Shown in pieces: positions 52,204 to 62,103 of a DNA stretch of 64,000 nt (positions within the stretch are counted from its first letter, which is position 1; every line of letters starts with the position of its first letter). The position numbers and the translations under genes are program-made. A model generated the notes under the pieces. The model saw only the letters and a list, made by a program, of their open reading frames with translations. It searched no databases and was not told the origin of the DNA. Origin of the DNA: Roseihalotalea indica (GTDB lineage: Bacteria; Bacteroidota; Bacteroidia; Cytophagales; Cyclobacteriaceae); NCBI RefSeq assembly GCF_022458895.1, contig NZ_JAINFL010000001.1, forward strand, positions 930,001 through 994,000. Direction: 5' to 3'.

Positions 52204-52980
52204 ATGGATGCATCAAAACCTGTTAGTATGCAGAATCAAGATCGGCGAAAGAAGGAAGGTGAGAGCAAATCAAAGGGCGGACAGGAAAGTCATTGGCCGA
52301 AAATAATTACTGGAATTATGCTGGTAGGACTGGTGGGTAGCTATTTTCTGATTCCTGCTTTCCAGTCGTTCGTAAAAGAAGCGTTTGAGGTGCTTACCAG
52401 CGGCGACCGGGAGCGCGTAAGTACCTGGGTGCAACAGTTTGGCTTCTGGGGTCCGCTCGTGATTATTCTGGGGATGGTCGGCCAAATGTTTCTGTTTGTG
52501 GTGCCTTCGGTGCTGTTGTTAATTGTATCAGTACTAGCCTATGGCCCGTGGCTGGGCGGACTCTACGCACTCATTGGCATTGTATTGGCCTCCGCTACCG
52601 CTTACATCATCGGCACCGTAGCCAGCGAAGCTTTTCTGGACCGGCTGATGGGAGGAAAAACCCGGCGAAAGATCTTGCAGTACACCGATAAGTTTGGTGC
52701 CTGGCTGGTGTTCATTGCCCGGATACACCCAATACTGAGCAACGATACCATCTCCTTTGTGATGGGACTGGTCCGGCTCAACTTCTGGAAATTTATGATT
52801 GCCACTGTAGGAGCTACCGTACCCATGCTGGCCCTCATCGGCTATCTGGGTCAGGATATGCAACGACTGGAGACCGGCCTCTGGTGGCTCAGCGGAGTAG
52901 CCATCGTGCTAGGCTTCGCCTACTTCTTCTACGAGTGGTACCAAAAACGCCAAAAGAAAAAGCAGGAACAGGCGGCTTGA
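52204..52980 (+). CDS. TVP38/TMEM64 family membrane protein
   Basis: 258 residues. A polar lysine-rich N-terminus (to about 32) is followed by a hydrophobic helix and the SNARE-associated/DedA-like core: FGFWGPLVIILGMVGQMFLFVVPS, YGPWLGGLYALIGIVLASATAYIIG, GAWLVFIARIHPILSNDTISFVMGLVRLNFWKFM, and two C-terminal helices. These proteins form re-entrant membrane loops and are linked to lipid or small molecule transport. A highly basic C-terminus (QKRQKKKQEQ) ends it. Confidence 0.92.
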   Translation: MDASKPVSMQNQDRRKKEGESKSKGGQESHWPKIITGIMLVGLVGSYFLIPAFQSFVKEAFEVLTSGDRERVSTWVQQFGFWGPLVIILGMVGQMFLFVVPSVLLLIVSVLAYGPWLGGLYALIGIVLASATAYIIGTVASEAFLDRLMGGKTRRKILQYTDKFGAWLVFIARIHPILSNDTISFVMGLVRLNFWKFMIATVGATVPMLALIGYLGQDMQRLETGLWWLSGVAIVLGFAYFFYEWYQKRQKKKQEQAA

Positions 52981-53008
52981 GAAGAGTGGTAACCACCTTC
53001 CCTTAGTA

Positions 53009-53070
53009 ATTATATGCATTTAGATATAATCGATATGTGTTAATGTGAATTATATGCTTTGACATATAAT
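53009..53070. promoter_or_regulatory. two identical-type operator palindromes 40 bp apart
   Basis: ATTATAT-N8-ATATAAT occurs at 53009-53030 and again at 53049-53070 with perfect 7-bp arms; copy 2 has an eighth pair (G/C). The flanks are alike as well, with a shared GATATGTG/GAGATGTG after each. The centre-to-centre distance is exactly 40 bp. An N8 spacing fits PadR-type regulators. The site lies between convergent genes, where no promoter is needed. Confidence 0.55.
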
Positions 53071-53136
53071 GAGATGTGATGAAACGTTTGTCGGTTATCT
53101 ACTTTCCCTATTCCACATTATTACTGATGGAGCAAG

Positions 53137-55551
53137 TCACTCACACCGTAATGCCTGGGTAGGATTTACCCGGGTAGCTTTGAAAGTGAGTGAACCGACG
53201 GTGAACAGTACGATGGGAAGTAGCAGTAGGAGAGGAAGTAGAAAGACCAACGCCCCCAGTTCGATGCGGAAGGTGTAGTTTTGCAGCCACTGGTGCAGAA
53301 TGAAGTACGATACTGGTGTGGCGAGCAGTAGGGCCAGTCCTAGCAGGTATACATAATTGCGGGAGAGCAGGCTTACCAAGTCGGCTGAAGAAGCGCCCAG
53401 CACCTTTCGCACTCCGATCTCTTTGCGCTTTAGCACTACGGTGTAGTAGGTCAGACCGAAGAGGCCCAGGCAGGAGATGAAGACGGCAAAGACGGAAGCA
53501 GCAATAAAAATCTTTTCGTAGAATTCTTCGTTGGCGTACTGCCGGGCAAAGAAGCCATCCAGAAAGTAATAGTCCATGGGAGACGCGGGAAAGTAGCGGT
53601 TCCAGCGGTCTTCAATATTGGCGATGGTGGTGGGTACTTCGCTTCCGCTTAGCTTGATGGAGAGGTAGTTATAGGGTATCCAGCGGAAGTCGGGCGAGAT
53701 AAAGATCATGATGGGCGTAAAGGGATTCTCTAGCGACGTCTGATGAAAGTTTTCGGCTACTCCGATGATCTTAAAGGGCGTGGAACTGGTCTCCAGATAA
53801 ACCTCCTGCTGCAAGGCCTCTTCGGCACTGGTAAACCCCAGGGCAGCTACTGCTTCCTCGTTGAGGATGATCGTCTGTTCGTCGGTTTTGAAGTTGCGGG
53901 AGAAGTTTCTTCCCTGAAGGATGTTCAGTTCGTAGGTGTCCAGGTACTCGTAGTCGGTGCGGAGCATTTCGTAGAGCTTGTTCTCTTCGCTGCCTTTGCG
54001 CTTATTGGAAAGGAACATCCCTACCTCGTGGCCGGGTACTGAACTGGAGTAGGTCACGTTTTTCACACTGGATTGGTGCAGCAGCTCCTGCTTGAAGCTC
54101 TCCAGGTATTCGTAGTAATTGTCGGTAGCCACCGGTGCGTTAATTACGATGGTCTGCTCGGTAGCAATGCCGGTGTCCTGGGTCTTCATGTACTGCAACT
54201 GCTGGTAGATCAGGTAGGTCACACTGATGAGCACAATAGAGGCCGCAAACTGAAAAGTGATCAGTGCTTTTCGTAGCAGATTTCCACCCACCGAATTGCG
54301 GGTATCTCCTTTCAACGCTTTTACGGGCTGGAGAGAAGCGAGTACTATCGCCGGATAACTACCCGAAGCGATTACTCCTAATAACAACAGAGCCAGAAAA
54401 ATAAGGACAATCTCCGGGGTAATCCTGAGCGGAAAAGAAACCCCTGCCACCTGGGCTAACAATTGGTGAAAGAGCAGGGTTAACCCAACCGCCACCACGG
54501 TTGCCAGTAAGCTTACCACGGCAGACTCGGCCAGAAACTGCATCATCAGGCTGGATCTCCCAATCCCCATTGCCTTTTTGACACCTACCTCCCTGGTCCG
54601 CTCAATACTCTTGATGGTGCTAAGGTTGGTGTAATTAATCCAGGCAATCAGCATAATCAGCAGAGCCATTACACTCAGAAACCAAACGGCTTTCCAGCTG
54701 CCTTTTACTTCGACTTCTTCGGCTTTCCAGGCGTTAAGGTGAATGTCCAGCAATGGAGTTAGTTCTACTCCCCAGACCAGGTCTTTCAAAGCTTCTTCGG
54801 TCTTGTGCTTTTCAGCCAGAGCCGGAAACTGCTGTTCAATGTGGCGGGCCGCATCGGCTGAGGGAAGCGATACATACGTGTAGGCCGAGTGTTTGTACCA
54901 GAAAGTATCCATTGTCTTCCAGTGGCTGGCTACGGTGGCCCAGGAATAGATAATGTCGTAATGCAGGTGCGAGTTGGCCGGGAAGTCGGCAAACACGCCG
55001 GTCACCTCGCAAATATAAGTGCGCTGCACATCGCTGATCTTTATCGTTTTCCCAAGAGGGTTCTTGTTGCCAAAGTATTTCTTACGGTACGATTCAGAGA
55101 TCACCACTGTATTGGGGTCACTCAGCACCTTTTTCGGGTTTCCTTCTATCAGAGGAAACGAGAAAAACGAGAAGAAGGAAGCATCGGCTGCTACCACATT
55201 GGCTTCCCGAAACTTCACATCTTCGTACTGCACCACCCGTTCGCTGTTCCACTTATAAAGGCGAGTCATGGCTTCAATTTCCGGAAACGCTTCCTGCATG
55301 GCCAGACCGTAGCCGGTAGAACTGCTCGCCCAGTCGTCAGTTAGCTCACCGTTCTTAAAAAACTGGCTTTCTACCCGATAAATGTGCTCTTTGTTTTGAT
55401 GAAACGCATCGTAGCTCAGCTCAAAAGAGACAAACTGAAGAATGAGCATAAACACCGCCAGGCTTAAAGACAAACCGAAAATGTTGATCAGTGAGAAACC
55501 GATATTTTTTCTCAGTACACGATAAGCCGTCGTAAAAAAATTATGGATCAT
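53137..55551 (-). CDS. FtsX/MacB-type ABC transporter permease, two-module
   Basis: 804 residues from the ATG at 55551 (the frame runs on to 55638, but those 29 residues are polar and would precede TM1). Two FtsX bundles with coupling motifs EVGVKKAMG and EIGVRKVLG; MacB-like periplasmic domains between. The C-terminus differs from the three plus-strand paralogues, ending TQALRCE rather than SLRSE. On the minus strand, divergent from the permease at 56090. Its 3' end abuts the paired operator sites. No ATPase lies nearby. Confidence 0.92.
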   Translation of the reverse strand: MIHNFFTTAYRVLRKNIGFSLINIFGLSLSLAVFMLILQFVSFELSYDAFHQNKEHIYRVESQFFKNGELTDDWASSSTGYGLAMQEAFPEIEAMTRLYKWNSERVVQYEDVKFREANVVAADASFFSFFSFPLIEGNPKKVLSDPNTVVISESYRKKYFGNKNPLGKTIKISDVQRTYICEVTGVFADFPANSHLHYDIIYSWATVASHWKTMDTFWYKHSAYTYVSLPSADAARHIEQQFPALAEKHKTEEALKDLVWGVELTPLLDIHLNAWKAEEVEVKGSWKAVWFLSVMALLIMLIAWINYTNLSTIKSIERTREVGVKKAMGIGRSSLMMQFLAESAVVSLLATVVAVGLTLLFHQLLAQVAGVSFPLRITPEIVLIFLALLLLGVIASGSYPAIVLASLQPVKALKGDTRNSVGGNLLRKALITFQFAASIVLISVTYLIYQQLQYMKTQDTGIATEQTIVINAPVATDNYYEYLESFKQELLHQSSVKNVTYSSSVPGHEVGMFLSNKRKGSEENKLYEMLRTDYEYLDTYELNILQGRNFSRNFKTDEQTIILNEEAVAALGFTSAEEALQQEVYLETSSTPFKIIGVAENFHQTSLENPFTPIMIFISPDFRWIPYNYLSIKLSGSEVPTTIANIEDRWNRYFPASPMDYYFLDGFFARQYANEEFYEKIFIAASVFAVFISCLGLFGLTYYTVVLKRKEIGVRKVLGASSADLVSLLSRNYVYLLGLALLLATPVSYFILHQWLQNYTFRIELGALVFLLPLLLLLPIVLFTVGSLTFKATRVNPTQALRCE

Positions 55552-56056
55552 GCGCAGAGTCGTGAAAGTAGAAGAAGTGAATAATAATCTGGGGGCAGTT
55601 GCAGTATCTAAGATGCAAATTTTCGGATAAACCTGCACTGTTTTTTCAAAGCTCTGATCTCGTTGATATGTATTAAGAAACTCGTGAAAGGTTTCTTGAG
55701 ACTATTATTTTCGGTATTCTGAAAAGCCCTTTACTAAAGGGTAACCCTAACCAGGAGTTGTGTCAGCATAATAAATATCCTTCCAGAAACTATTCGTAAC
55801 GATGCTTATTTTAAACTGATTTATCAGCACTAGCCTATGTATATTTAAATTTATAGTAGGTATAGATAGTTGTGTATAGTGCTGATAATCAATATGATGT
55901 ATGGGTTATGTGTTTGCTGTGCCTAATAATGCGACTTCGATTTTCAACTTGTATTAGAAACTAATCAGTAAAAATTTTATGTTGCGCTGCTAAGGCTTCT
56001 AGCATTGCTGAGTTTGAGAATAGCATTAGTTTCAGGATGGTGAGTAATGACTAAAA
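55552..56056. other. divergent spacer between two permease genes
   Basis: No gene. It holds a small perfect palindrome CCCTTT-ACT-AAAGGG (55727-55741), possibly an operator or hairpin. I see no TAnnTTTG element for either gene. Confidence 0.5.
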
Positions 56057-56085
56057 GCGGTTCTTTTTATTGAACTTTGAACCGC
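56057..56085 (+). other. inverted repeat in the leader of the fifth permease
   Basis: GCGGTTC (56057-56063) pairs with GAACCGC (56079-56085), 15-nt loop, ending 4 nt before the ATG at 56090; it could hide the ribosome-binding region. Confidence 0.4.
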
Positions 56086-56089
56086 CATT

Positions 56090-58480
56090 ATGCTACAAAA
56101 CTACATATCAATTACCCTTCGCAATTTACGAAGGCAAGGGCTATATGCTTTTCTAAACATTTTTGGCCTAAGTGTGGGCATTGCCAGCTGTCTGCTGATT
56201 GTGCTCTACATTTTTGATGAGCTACGGCACGATACCTTTCACACCCAGGCTGATCACCTCTACCGAATAGTAATTAATGATTATTTAGGTGGAAACGAGC
56301 TTCAAACCTCACTAACAGCACCGCCTTTGGCACCGGTAGCTCAGCAAGAAGTGCCTGAACTGGCCTTAGTCGTACGCTATTATCCTTACGAGCAACTGGT
56401 TTTTAATTCGGGCAAACAATCATTCACAGAAAATAATGTAGCATTTGTGGGGAAAGATTTCTTTCAGATGTTTGATTATCAATTACTGGAAGGTGACCCG
56501 AAAACCGTGTTGAAAAACCCTAATTCACTGGTGCTTAGTGAGAGCACGGCTAAAAAATACTTTGGTGATTATCGGGCGGTAGGCAATCTTATCACCGTGG
56601 GTAATGACGAAACCTATGAAGTAACCGGCATTGTAGCTGACCCGCCCCATCATTCTCATCTGTCTTTCGATGTACTGGCTTCCATTTCCAGCTTGCCCGA
56701 TGATCAGAGTCAGAACTGGGTATCCCGCCATCTTTATACGTATGTTTTGCTACATGAGGGGACGCAGCCGAAAGTAGTAACTGATAAGCTTAATACACTG
56801 ATAGAAAAATATGTGTATGCTCAGTTGAATGAAGAATACGGACTTGATGTGCATTCATTGGGTGGAGAATATCGGTTTGCACTTCAACCTATTACCGATA
56901 TTCACCTAAAGTCGAAATTGCTGGGTGATCTTAAACCTGGTGGTAGTATTTCCACCCTATACGTTTTGGGGGCTATTGCTTTTTTTGTGCTGATGATTGC
57001 CTGTGTCAATTTTATGAACCTATCCACCGCACGGTATATGCGCCGGGCACGGGAAGTAGGAGTGCGGAAAACTCTGGGTTCTACCCGACAGGCATTGATC
57101 ATCCAGTTTTTGAGTGAAGCTACCGTTATGAGCCTACTGGCAACTATGCTGGCCGTGGTATGGGCTTTACTGGCACTGCCTTCGTTCAATGTGGTGGCTG
57201 GCAAAAAAGTCCCACATGAGATATTTACCGAATGGTGGCTAATAGCAGGGTTGGGTGTGTTGGTACTGATGGTAGGTGTTTTATCAGGGAGCTACCCGGC
57301 TTTTTTTCTGTCGGGGTTTCGCCCTACCGAGGTGCTGAAAGGAGGGTGGGTTGTACGTAAAGGAAGTGCCCCTATACGCAATGTGCTGGTGGTGTTTCAG
57401 TTTGCTATTTCTATTGGGCTGATCATCTGCACAGCACTGGCTTATCAGCAAGTTGCTTATACCCGTAGCAAAGACCTGGGGTTTGATAAAGAGCATGTAA
57501 TGGCCATTTCGCACATGGGGGTACTGGGAGAAAAGGCCTTTAGTATAAAGCAGGAAATTTCTCGTCATTCTATGGTTCTGGAAACTTCCATTACCAGCAA
57601 TATCATTGCCCGGTCTTATTCTGGCACCAAGTTTTGGCCTAAAAGCAGCCATCGTGATCAGATGCTCTACTGGTATACTGCTGATTATGATTATCTGGAG
57701 ACGATGGGCATTGCTCTAGCAGATGGACGAAACTTCTCCCGAGAATTTAGCACAGACAGTTCCGGGGTGTTGTTAAATGAGGCGGCGGTGCGCGCTTTCG
57801 GGCTGGAAGATCCCATAGGAGCTGAGATTGCCTATGATGAAAATGAAACAGGACTCTACCGCGTGCTTGGTGTTATGAAGGATTTTAATTTTGAGTCACT
57901 GCATCATGAGATTAAGCCCCTGGCAGTTTTCCTTTACGAAAGTGGTCCCTTCCTGTTGGTGCGATTTGCACCGGGCAACATAGCTCAGCAGGTACATGAA
58001 GTAGAAAACACCTGGCAGGAGAGGGTGCCGGACACTCCTTTTGAATACACTTTTCTGGATGAAGAGTTTGATCTTAAATTCCGTACAGAGAAGCGGCTCA
58101 GCAGAGTTTTTATGGTTTTTACCATATTGGCTGTGGTAGTAGCCTGCCTGGGCCTGTTAGGACTGGCAGCCTACGCCGCCGAGCAACGTACAAAAGAAAT
58201 TGGGGTCCGCAAAACGATGGGAGCTTCTACCAGTAATGTGGTATGGCTGCTGTCTAAAGATTTTACCAGGCTAGTATTGCTGGCATTTGGGGTGTCGGTT
58301 CCTATCGCCTATTTTGCTATGCAGGCCTGGCTAAATCAGTTTGCCTTTCGTATTGAAGTAGGAGTTATGCCGTTTTTGCTGGCTGGAGCTGGTGCTCTAT
58401 TATTGGCTTGGCTTACCGTGAGTATCCTGGCTATTAAAGCGGCTCGGTCTAACCTGGCTGAAGTATTGCGCCCGGAATAA
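56090..58480 (+). CDS. FtsX/MacB-type ABC transporter permease, two-module
   Basis: 796 residues starting at ATG 56090 (MLQNYISITLRNLRRQG). TM1, MacB-like domain, FtsX bundle with EVGVRKTLG, second domain, second bundle with EIGVRKTMG, end NLAEVLRPE. Fifth two-module permease in the window, divergent from the minus-strand copy at 53137-55551. The tail lacks the NPxxSLRSE form of the tandem copies, so it is a more distant paralogue. No repeat array adjoins it. Confidence 0.92.
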   Translation: MLQNYISITLRNLRRQGLYAFLNIFGLSVGIASCLLIVLYIFDELRHDTFHTQADHLYRIVINDYLGGNELQTSLTAPPLAPVAQQEVPELALVVRYYPYEQLVFNSGKQSFTENNVAFVGKDFFQMFDYQLLEGDPKTVLKNPNSLVLSESTAKKYFGDYRAVGNLITVGNDETYEVTGIVADPPHHSHLSFDVLASISSLPDDQSQNWVSRHLYTYVLLHEGTQPKVVTDKLNTLIEKYVYAQLNEEYGLDVHSLGGEYRFALQPITDIHLKSKLLGDLKPGGSISTLYVLGAIAFFVLMIACVNFMNLSTARYMRRAREVGVRKTLGSTRQALIIQFLSEATVMSLLATMLAVVWALLALPSFNVVAGKKVPHEIFTEWWLIAGLGVLVLMVGVLSGSYPAFFLSGFRPTEVLKGGWVVRKGSAPIRNVLVVFQFAISIGLIICTALAYQQVAYTRSKDLGFDKEHVMAISHMGVLGEKAFSIKQEISRHSMVLETSITSNIIARSYSGTKFWPKSSHRDQMLYWYTADYDYLETMGIALADGRNFSREFSTDSSGVLLNEAAVRAFGLEDPIGAEIAYDENETGLYRVLGVMKDFNFESLHHEIKPLAVFLYESGPFLLVRFAPGNIAQQVHEVENTWQERVPDTPFEYTFLDEEFDLKFRTEKRLSRVFMVFTILAVVVACLGLLGLAAYAAEQRTKEIGVRKTMGASTSNVVWLLSKDFTRLVLLAFGVSVPIAYFAMQAWLNQFAFRIEVGVMPFLLAGAGALLLAWLTVSILAIKAARSNLAEVLRPE

Positions 58481-58482
58481 GT

Positions 58483-60711
58483 TTAGGTAGCCAATACCGA
58501 CGTTTCATGCAGTTTAGCTGCTAGTTTCTTGCTGTACGAAACCATTTTCAGTATTTCCCGGGGGCTGGTTAACCGCAGGTGCCGGAAAATAAGCAACTCC
58601 TTGCCATTGCTCTCAAGGTGATAGATATCTCCCTTTTCAAAGAAATGAACTAACTCGGGGCTGAAAAACCGGCGAATACCGGTTTCGTCGGGGCTTTGTA
58701 GTAAAAATTTGCGAGAGAAATCACGATACTCCACAAAATCAATATCTTTTTGTTCGGCAATAGCCGACATCCGATCCAGAAAGGTTTCTTCCTCTAATGA
58801 GAACACGGGCACTTCAAAGGGCAATGATAACACCTCTACAGTAATACGATAGGTCTCAAAGGAAACAAACGCATCTTTCAGCGCAATATCGCAGATCTGC
58901 CAGTGCACGCCCCATTCTTGGTAGCTTCCGGTAATCTGGTTTTTCATGTATTCTACCGGTCGGGTTTTGAAGAAAAGGAAACGGCTTAAGTCGCGAACAT
59001 TCCATTCAATCTCCGGGTCGTATGACCAGTTTTTAGAGCGAGCCAGTTGCTTGAGTTCAATCTGCCGTCGGGTCAGGCGAATTATTTTTGGTTTAGGCGT
59101 TTCCAGTACATGTAGTGCATACGGGTGATGCGATGAAGTTTTATGCACATCGAGGCCGGTAAAATGAAGCTCGCCGCCATTGCGGTTGTATTTTTCAGCA
59201 TACTCATGCAGGTATTCCAGTACCGTGAAATCAACCAGGCGGGCATGAGAAAAGTCAATGATGATGTTTTCATCCGGAGACAACTTATTGATCTTCTTCT
59301 GTAATTGAAGAATGTTAGTAAAGTTGATAATACCTTTTACTTTAAACAGAAACGACTGTTTCTTTTCCTGCACAATCTTCACGTAAGGCCGTCGCATATA
59401 CCGGAGAAATAAGCGAGGGGTAAAGCCACTCTTGGCGAAGTGTAATAAAATGGTAAAGATGATTCCTATCAACAGCCCTGAGATCAAGCTGATGCTTAAA
59501 ATAGCGATGAGGGTTACCGTTAAAATAGCCAGTTGCTCCCAACCCTGTTGATAGGCCCGCTGAAAAACTTTTGGAGCCGTCAGCTTATAACCGGTAAAGA
59601 TCAGGATAGCGGCCAGGGCAGCCAGCGGTACCATCTGAATGAATCCGGAGAAAGCCACCACGAACAACAGCACAATGAGGCCGTGCATTAGGTTAGACCA
59701 CTTGGTTTTGGCGCCGTTAGTAATATTTACTGAGCTGCGGGCAATCACAGTGGTTACTGGCAACCCACCCAGAAACCCCGAAATGACAGTGGCTATTCCA
59801 ATACCTACTAAGTCTTTGTTAAGGTCGGTTTTGCGCTTATAAGGATCAAGCTTATCCACGGCTTTAGAGATAACCAGCGACTCGAGCGATAAGACTACCG
59901 TTACCACAAATACCGTAAACCAGAAGATTGGCTCGTTGATACGCGAGAAATCCGGGAAAATGAGACTTTCTGAGATATCAGGCGGTATTTGTACCAAGAA
60001 ATCACTATCCAGTTGCCACTTCTCCAGAGCATTGAGTTGAGTTAGTTTTTTGAATCCAAAAAACAGCGGTATGGCCGCCACTAATACCCACATGGGAGCG
60101 GAGACTAACTTAATAAGACGATTATCGATATGCCGGTAGAAGATCAGAATAAACAGACATACTAGGGTAATAAGTAAAATAAACGGATTAACATCCAGAA
60201 GTATTTCAGGGTGGCTAAACAATAGCCCAAAGCTAATATCCTGCACACCCAGGGCATAATGAATCTGCGTGCCGATAATAATAAAACCAATGGCCGCCAG
60301 CATACCATGAATGGTAGCGGTAGGTACCAGGTTCCCCAATATTCCGAGTCTGAAAAGCCCTAATATTACCTGTACGCCCCCAGAAACCACAAACGCAGCC
60401 ATAGCAAACGGCAGGCCCGACTCACCATTCTGGCTCATGTTGCTGGCAGCCGTCAGCGCTACCACAACCAGAGCATTGGCCGGTCCATTAATTCCCACAT
60501 GGCTTCCCCGAATAAAGGTAGTAACCAGCCCGCCTACAATCACTGAAATGAGGCCCGACATAGGAGGGGCGCCTGCAGCAACGGCAATCCCTAGTCCTAA
60601 GGGTAAAGCTACCAGTGCCACACTCAGAGCCGCTACCAAATCGCTTCGCCAATACATTTTAAATCCCTGCCAGCCTGAGGGTGGAGTTTGGTCTAGTTCA
60701 TGTTGGAGCAT
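58483..60711 (-). CDS. SulP family anion transporter with STAS and long C-terminal extension
   Basis: 742 residues. The SulP core has 10-12 helices and begins DLVAALSVALVALPLGLGIAVAAGAPPMSGLISVIVGGL, then GSHVGINGPANALVVVAL, and GLLGGLPVTTVIARSSVNITNGAKTKWSNLMHGL, all typical. After about residue 430 comes a STAS-like domain (IDFSHARLVDFTVLEYL). A further ~180 residues without known motifs follow, including VHWQICDIALKDAFVSFETY and a helical end. The substrate could be sulfate, bicarbonate or another anion; not visible. Confidence 0.92.
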   Translation of the reverse strand: MLQHELDQTPPSGWQGFKMYWRSDLVAALSVALVALPLGLGIAVAAGAPPMSGLISVIVGGLVTTFIRGSHVGINGPANALVVVALTAASNMSQNGESGLPFAMAAFVVSGGVQVILGLFRLGILGNLVPTATIHGMLAAIGFIIIGTQIHYALGVQDISFGLLFSHPEILLDVNPFILLITLVCLFILIFYRHIDNRLIKLVSAPMWVLVAAIPLFFGFKKLTQLNALEKWQLDSDFLVQIPPDISESLIFPDFSRINEPIFWFTVFVVTVVLSLESLVISKAVDKLDPYKRKTDLNKDLVGIGIATVISGFLGGLPVTTVIARSSVNITNGAKTKWSNLMHGLIVLLFVVAFSGFIQMVPLAALAAILIFTGYKLTAPKVFQRAYQQGWEQLAILTVTLIAILSISLISGLLIGIIFTILLHFAKSGFTPRLFLRYMRRPYVKIVQEKKQSFLFKVKGIINFTNILQLQKKINKLSPDENIIIDFSHARLVDFTVLEYLHEYAEKYNRNGGELHFTGLDVHKTSSHHPYALHVLETPKPKIIRLTRRQIELKQLARSKNWSYDPEIEWNVRDLSRFLFFKTRPVEYMKNQITGSYQEWGVHWQICDIALKDAFVSFETYRITVEVLSLPFEVPVFSLEEETFLDRMSAIAEQKDIDFVEYRDFSRKFLLQSPDETGIRRFFSPELVHFFEKGDIYHLESNGKELLIFRHLRLTSPREILKMVSYSKKLAAKLHETSVLAT

Positions 60712-61431
60712 AAAAAATTGGTCAGATTAAGCGAGCAGAATAAGATACTTAAAAATTATTAAATGGATAAAGAAGTGGTCTGAGGAATATCCTAAATTGA
60801 ATTATTTATCAGAATAGTCCGGAAAAATTAAGGATTTGTGCTACTTAGTTGATTGAAATTAAAATGTATTCACCAACTTTAGCTGTAAGTAAACTTCTTC
60901 TTATTTATAGACTGTTGTCCTCTACATATCTAAAATTGACTTTCCAAATAAATTGAGAACGGTACGGTATGTTCGCTACGGTATGAGTAAATAATCCCCA
61001 GCCGCCGCAACGCTCAACCTATTTATAGTGAAGTAATATTTTAGCCCTACACGAATTCTTATTCATATAGTATAATTGGGCCAAAGTTTGCTCTTTATTA
61101 TAAACATAAAGCCAAATATAGGGCTTGAGGTAAACTTAGGTAATCCTACTCAATATTAGTAATTTTCTGATAATCAACAAGTTTCAGTGGTTGTGGCGGG
61201 CAGATATGATAAGAATCTGGTATCTAAGAGCAAGATACTGACTGCCGGGGCGTTGTTCAGGAAGGTGCCTGAATGGATCTTTTTTTCGTTTGACGAAACC
61301 ATGTATGATATTCGTACGTTCGCATAGCGAATTATTCAGGGTCCTGATTGGCACAAATTTTTCAAAATAATCGGTAAACCCGTAACTTAACGTCCTTTTT
61401 ACAGGAACTTGATAAAAATCAGACAATTATT
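60712..61431. other. gene-free spacer, 720 bp
   Basis: No supported gene; the frame at 61184-61426 (minus) has no start context or codon bias. Small hairpin TTCGC-ATA-GCGAA at 61319-61331. The promoter of the four-gene operon probably lies near the right end but has no clear TAnnTTTG. Confidence 0.5.
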
Positions 61432-62103
61432 ATGCAACAAGAACACGTGAATTCTTCACACCAACCAGTGAGGTCTCGCTGGATGAACTACTCCTGGATT
61501 ATGCTAGCCTTATGGGCCTGCGTTGCCTTTGGTACGGTAGGCTGTAAAGCAAAAAAAGAAGCTCGAGCGGCGGCTGAAGCCCGTGCCGAGCGTATCTCTA
61601 AAGCCCGTGCCGACCTGTTAGCGGTTATCAACGATCAGGGCAGCATGTCAACTGACGAAAAAGAAGCGGTAGTAGAGCAGGTAAAAGATATGAACCTGCA
61701 GGATGCCGAGCTTCAAAATTTGATTGAGCGCGCGGAAGCTATTATTGCTGAAGAGCGTGCCGCTGCACGCCGAGGAGAAACCCGACCCGATGTAGCCGAA
61801 AGCGGCCCCACCTCCGAATCGGATCTGAACGGCCTCTTTCAGCGAGTTTCTTCAGCTCGCAGCGACAGCGATGCCAACTCGCAAATTCGAAGTGCCATGG
61901 ATATGTTCGCTTCATCTGAAACCCCCGTGCTCATCATCATTAGCCAAAGTGGTGGACAAACCGACTACGATGAACCTACCACCATCAACAAATACCTGAA
62001 TTATCTGAAAGATACTAAAAGCGCTCCGGCTGAGGTATACAATATGGTGTTTGATGCCAATGGCAAAATCAAAGAACTTGAACTTATTAAACGATACAAT
62101 TGA
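61432..62103 (+). CDS. exported or lipid-anchored protein, first gene of an unknown operon
   Basis: 223 residues. The N-terminus is polar, then a hydrophobic segment (about 21-38) ending FGTVGC, so the cysteine may be acylated. A charged helix rich in Ala/Glu/Arg follows (KKEARAAAEARAERIS), a coiled-coil-like region to about 110, and a globular end with PVLIIISQSGG, YDEPTTINKYLNYLKD and VYNMVFDANGKIKELELIK. I do not recognise the family. Its TGA overlaps the next gene's ATG by one base. Confidence 0.75.
   Translation: MQQEHVNSSHQPVRSRWMNYSWIMLALWACVAFGTVGCKAKKEARAAAEARAERISKARADLLAVINDQGSMSTDEKEAVVEQVKDMNLQDAELQNLIERAEAIIAEERAAARRGETRPDVAESGPTSESDLNGLFQRVSSARSDSDANSQIRSAMDMFASSETPVLIIISQSGGQTDYDEPTTINKYLNYLKDTKSAPAEVYNMVFDANGKIKELELIKRYN

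Noticed and set aside
53069..53278. Short plus-strand frame directly after the paired operator sites
   Set aside because: It runs antisense into the permease 3' end and gives a Ser/Arg-rich translation; I cannot support it as the gene controlled by the paired sites.
61184..61426. 80-codon open frame in the spacer before the four-gene operon
   Set aside because: Short, no hydrophobic or domain pattern, no start context; likely chance.
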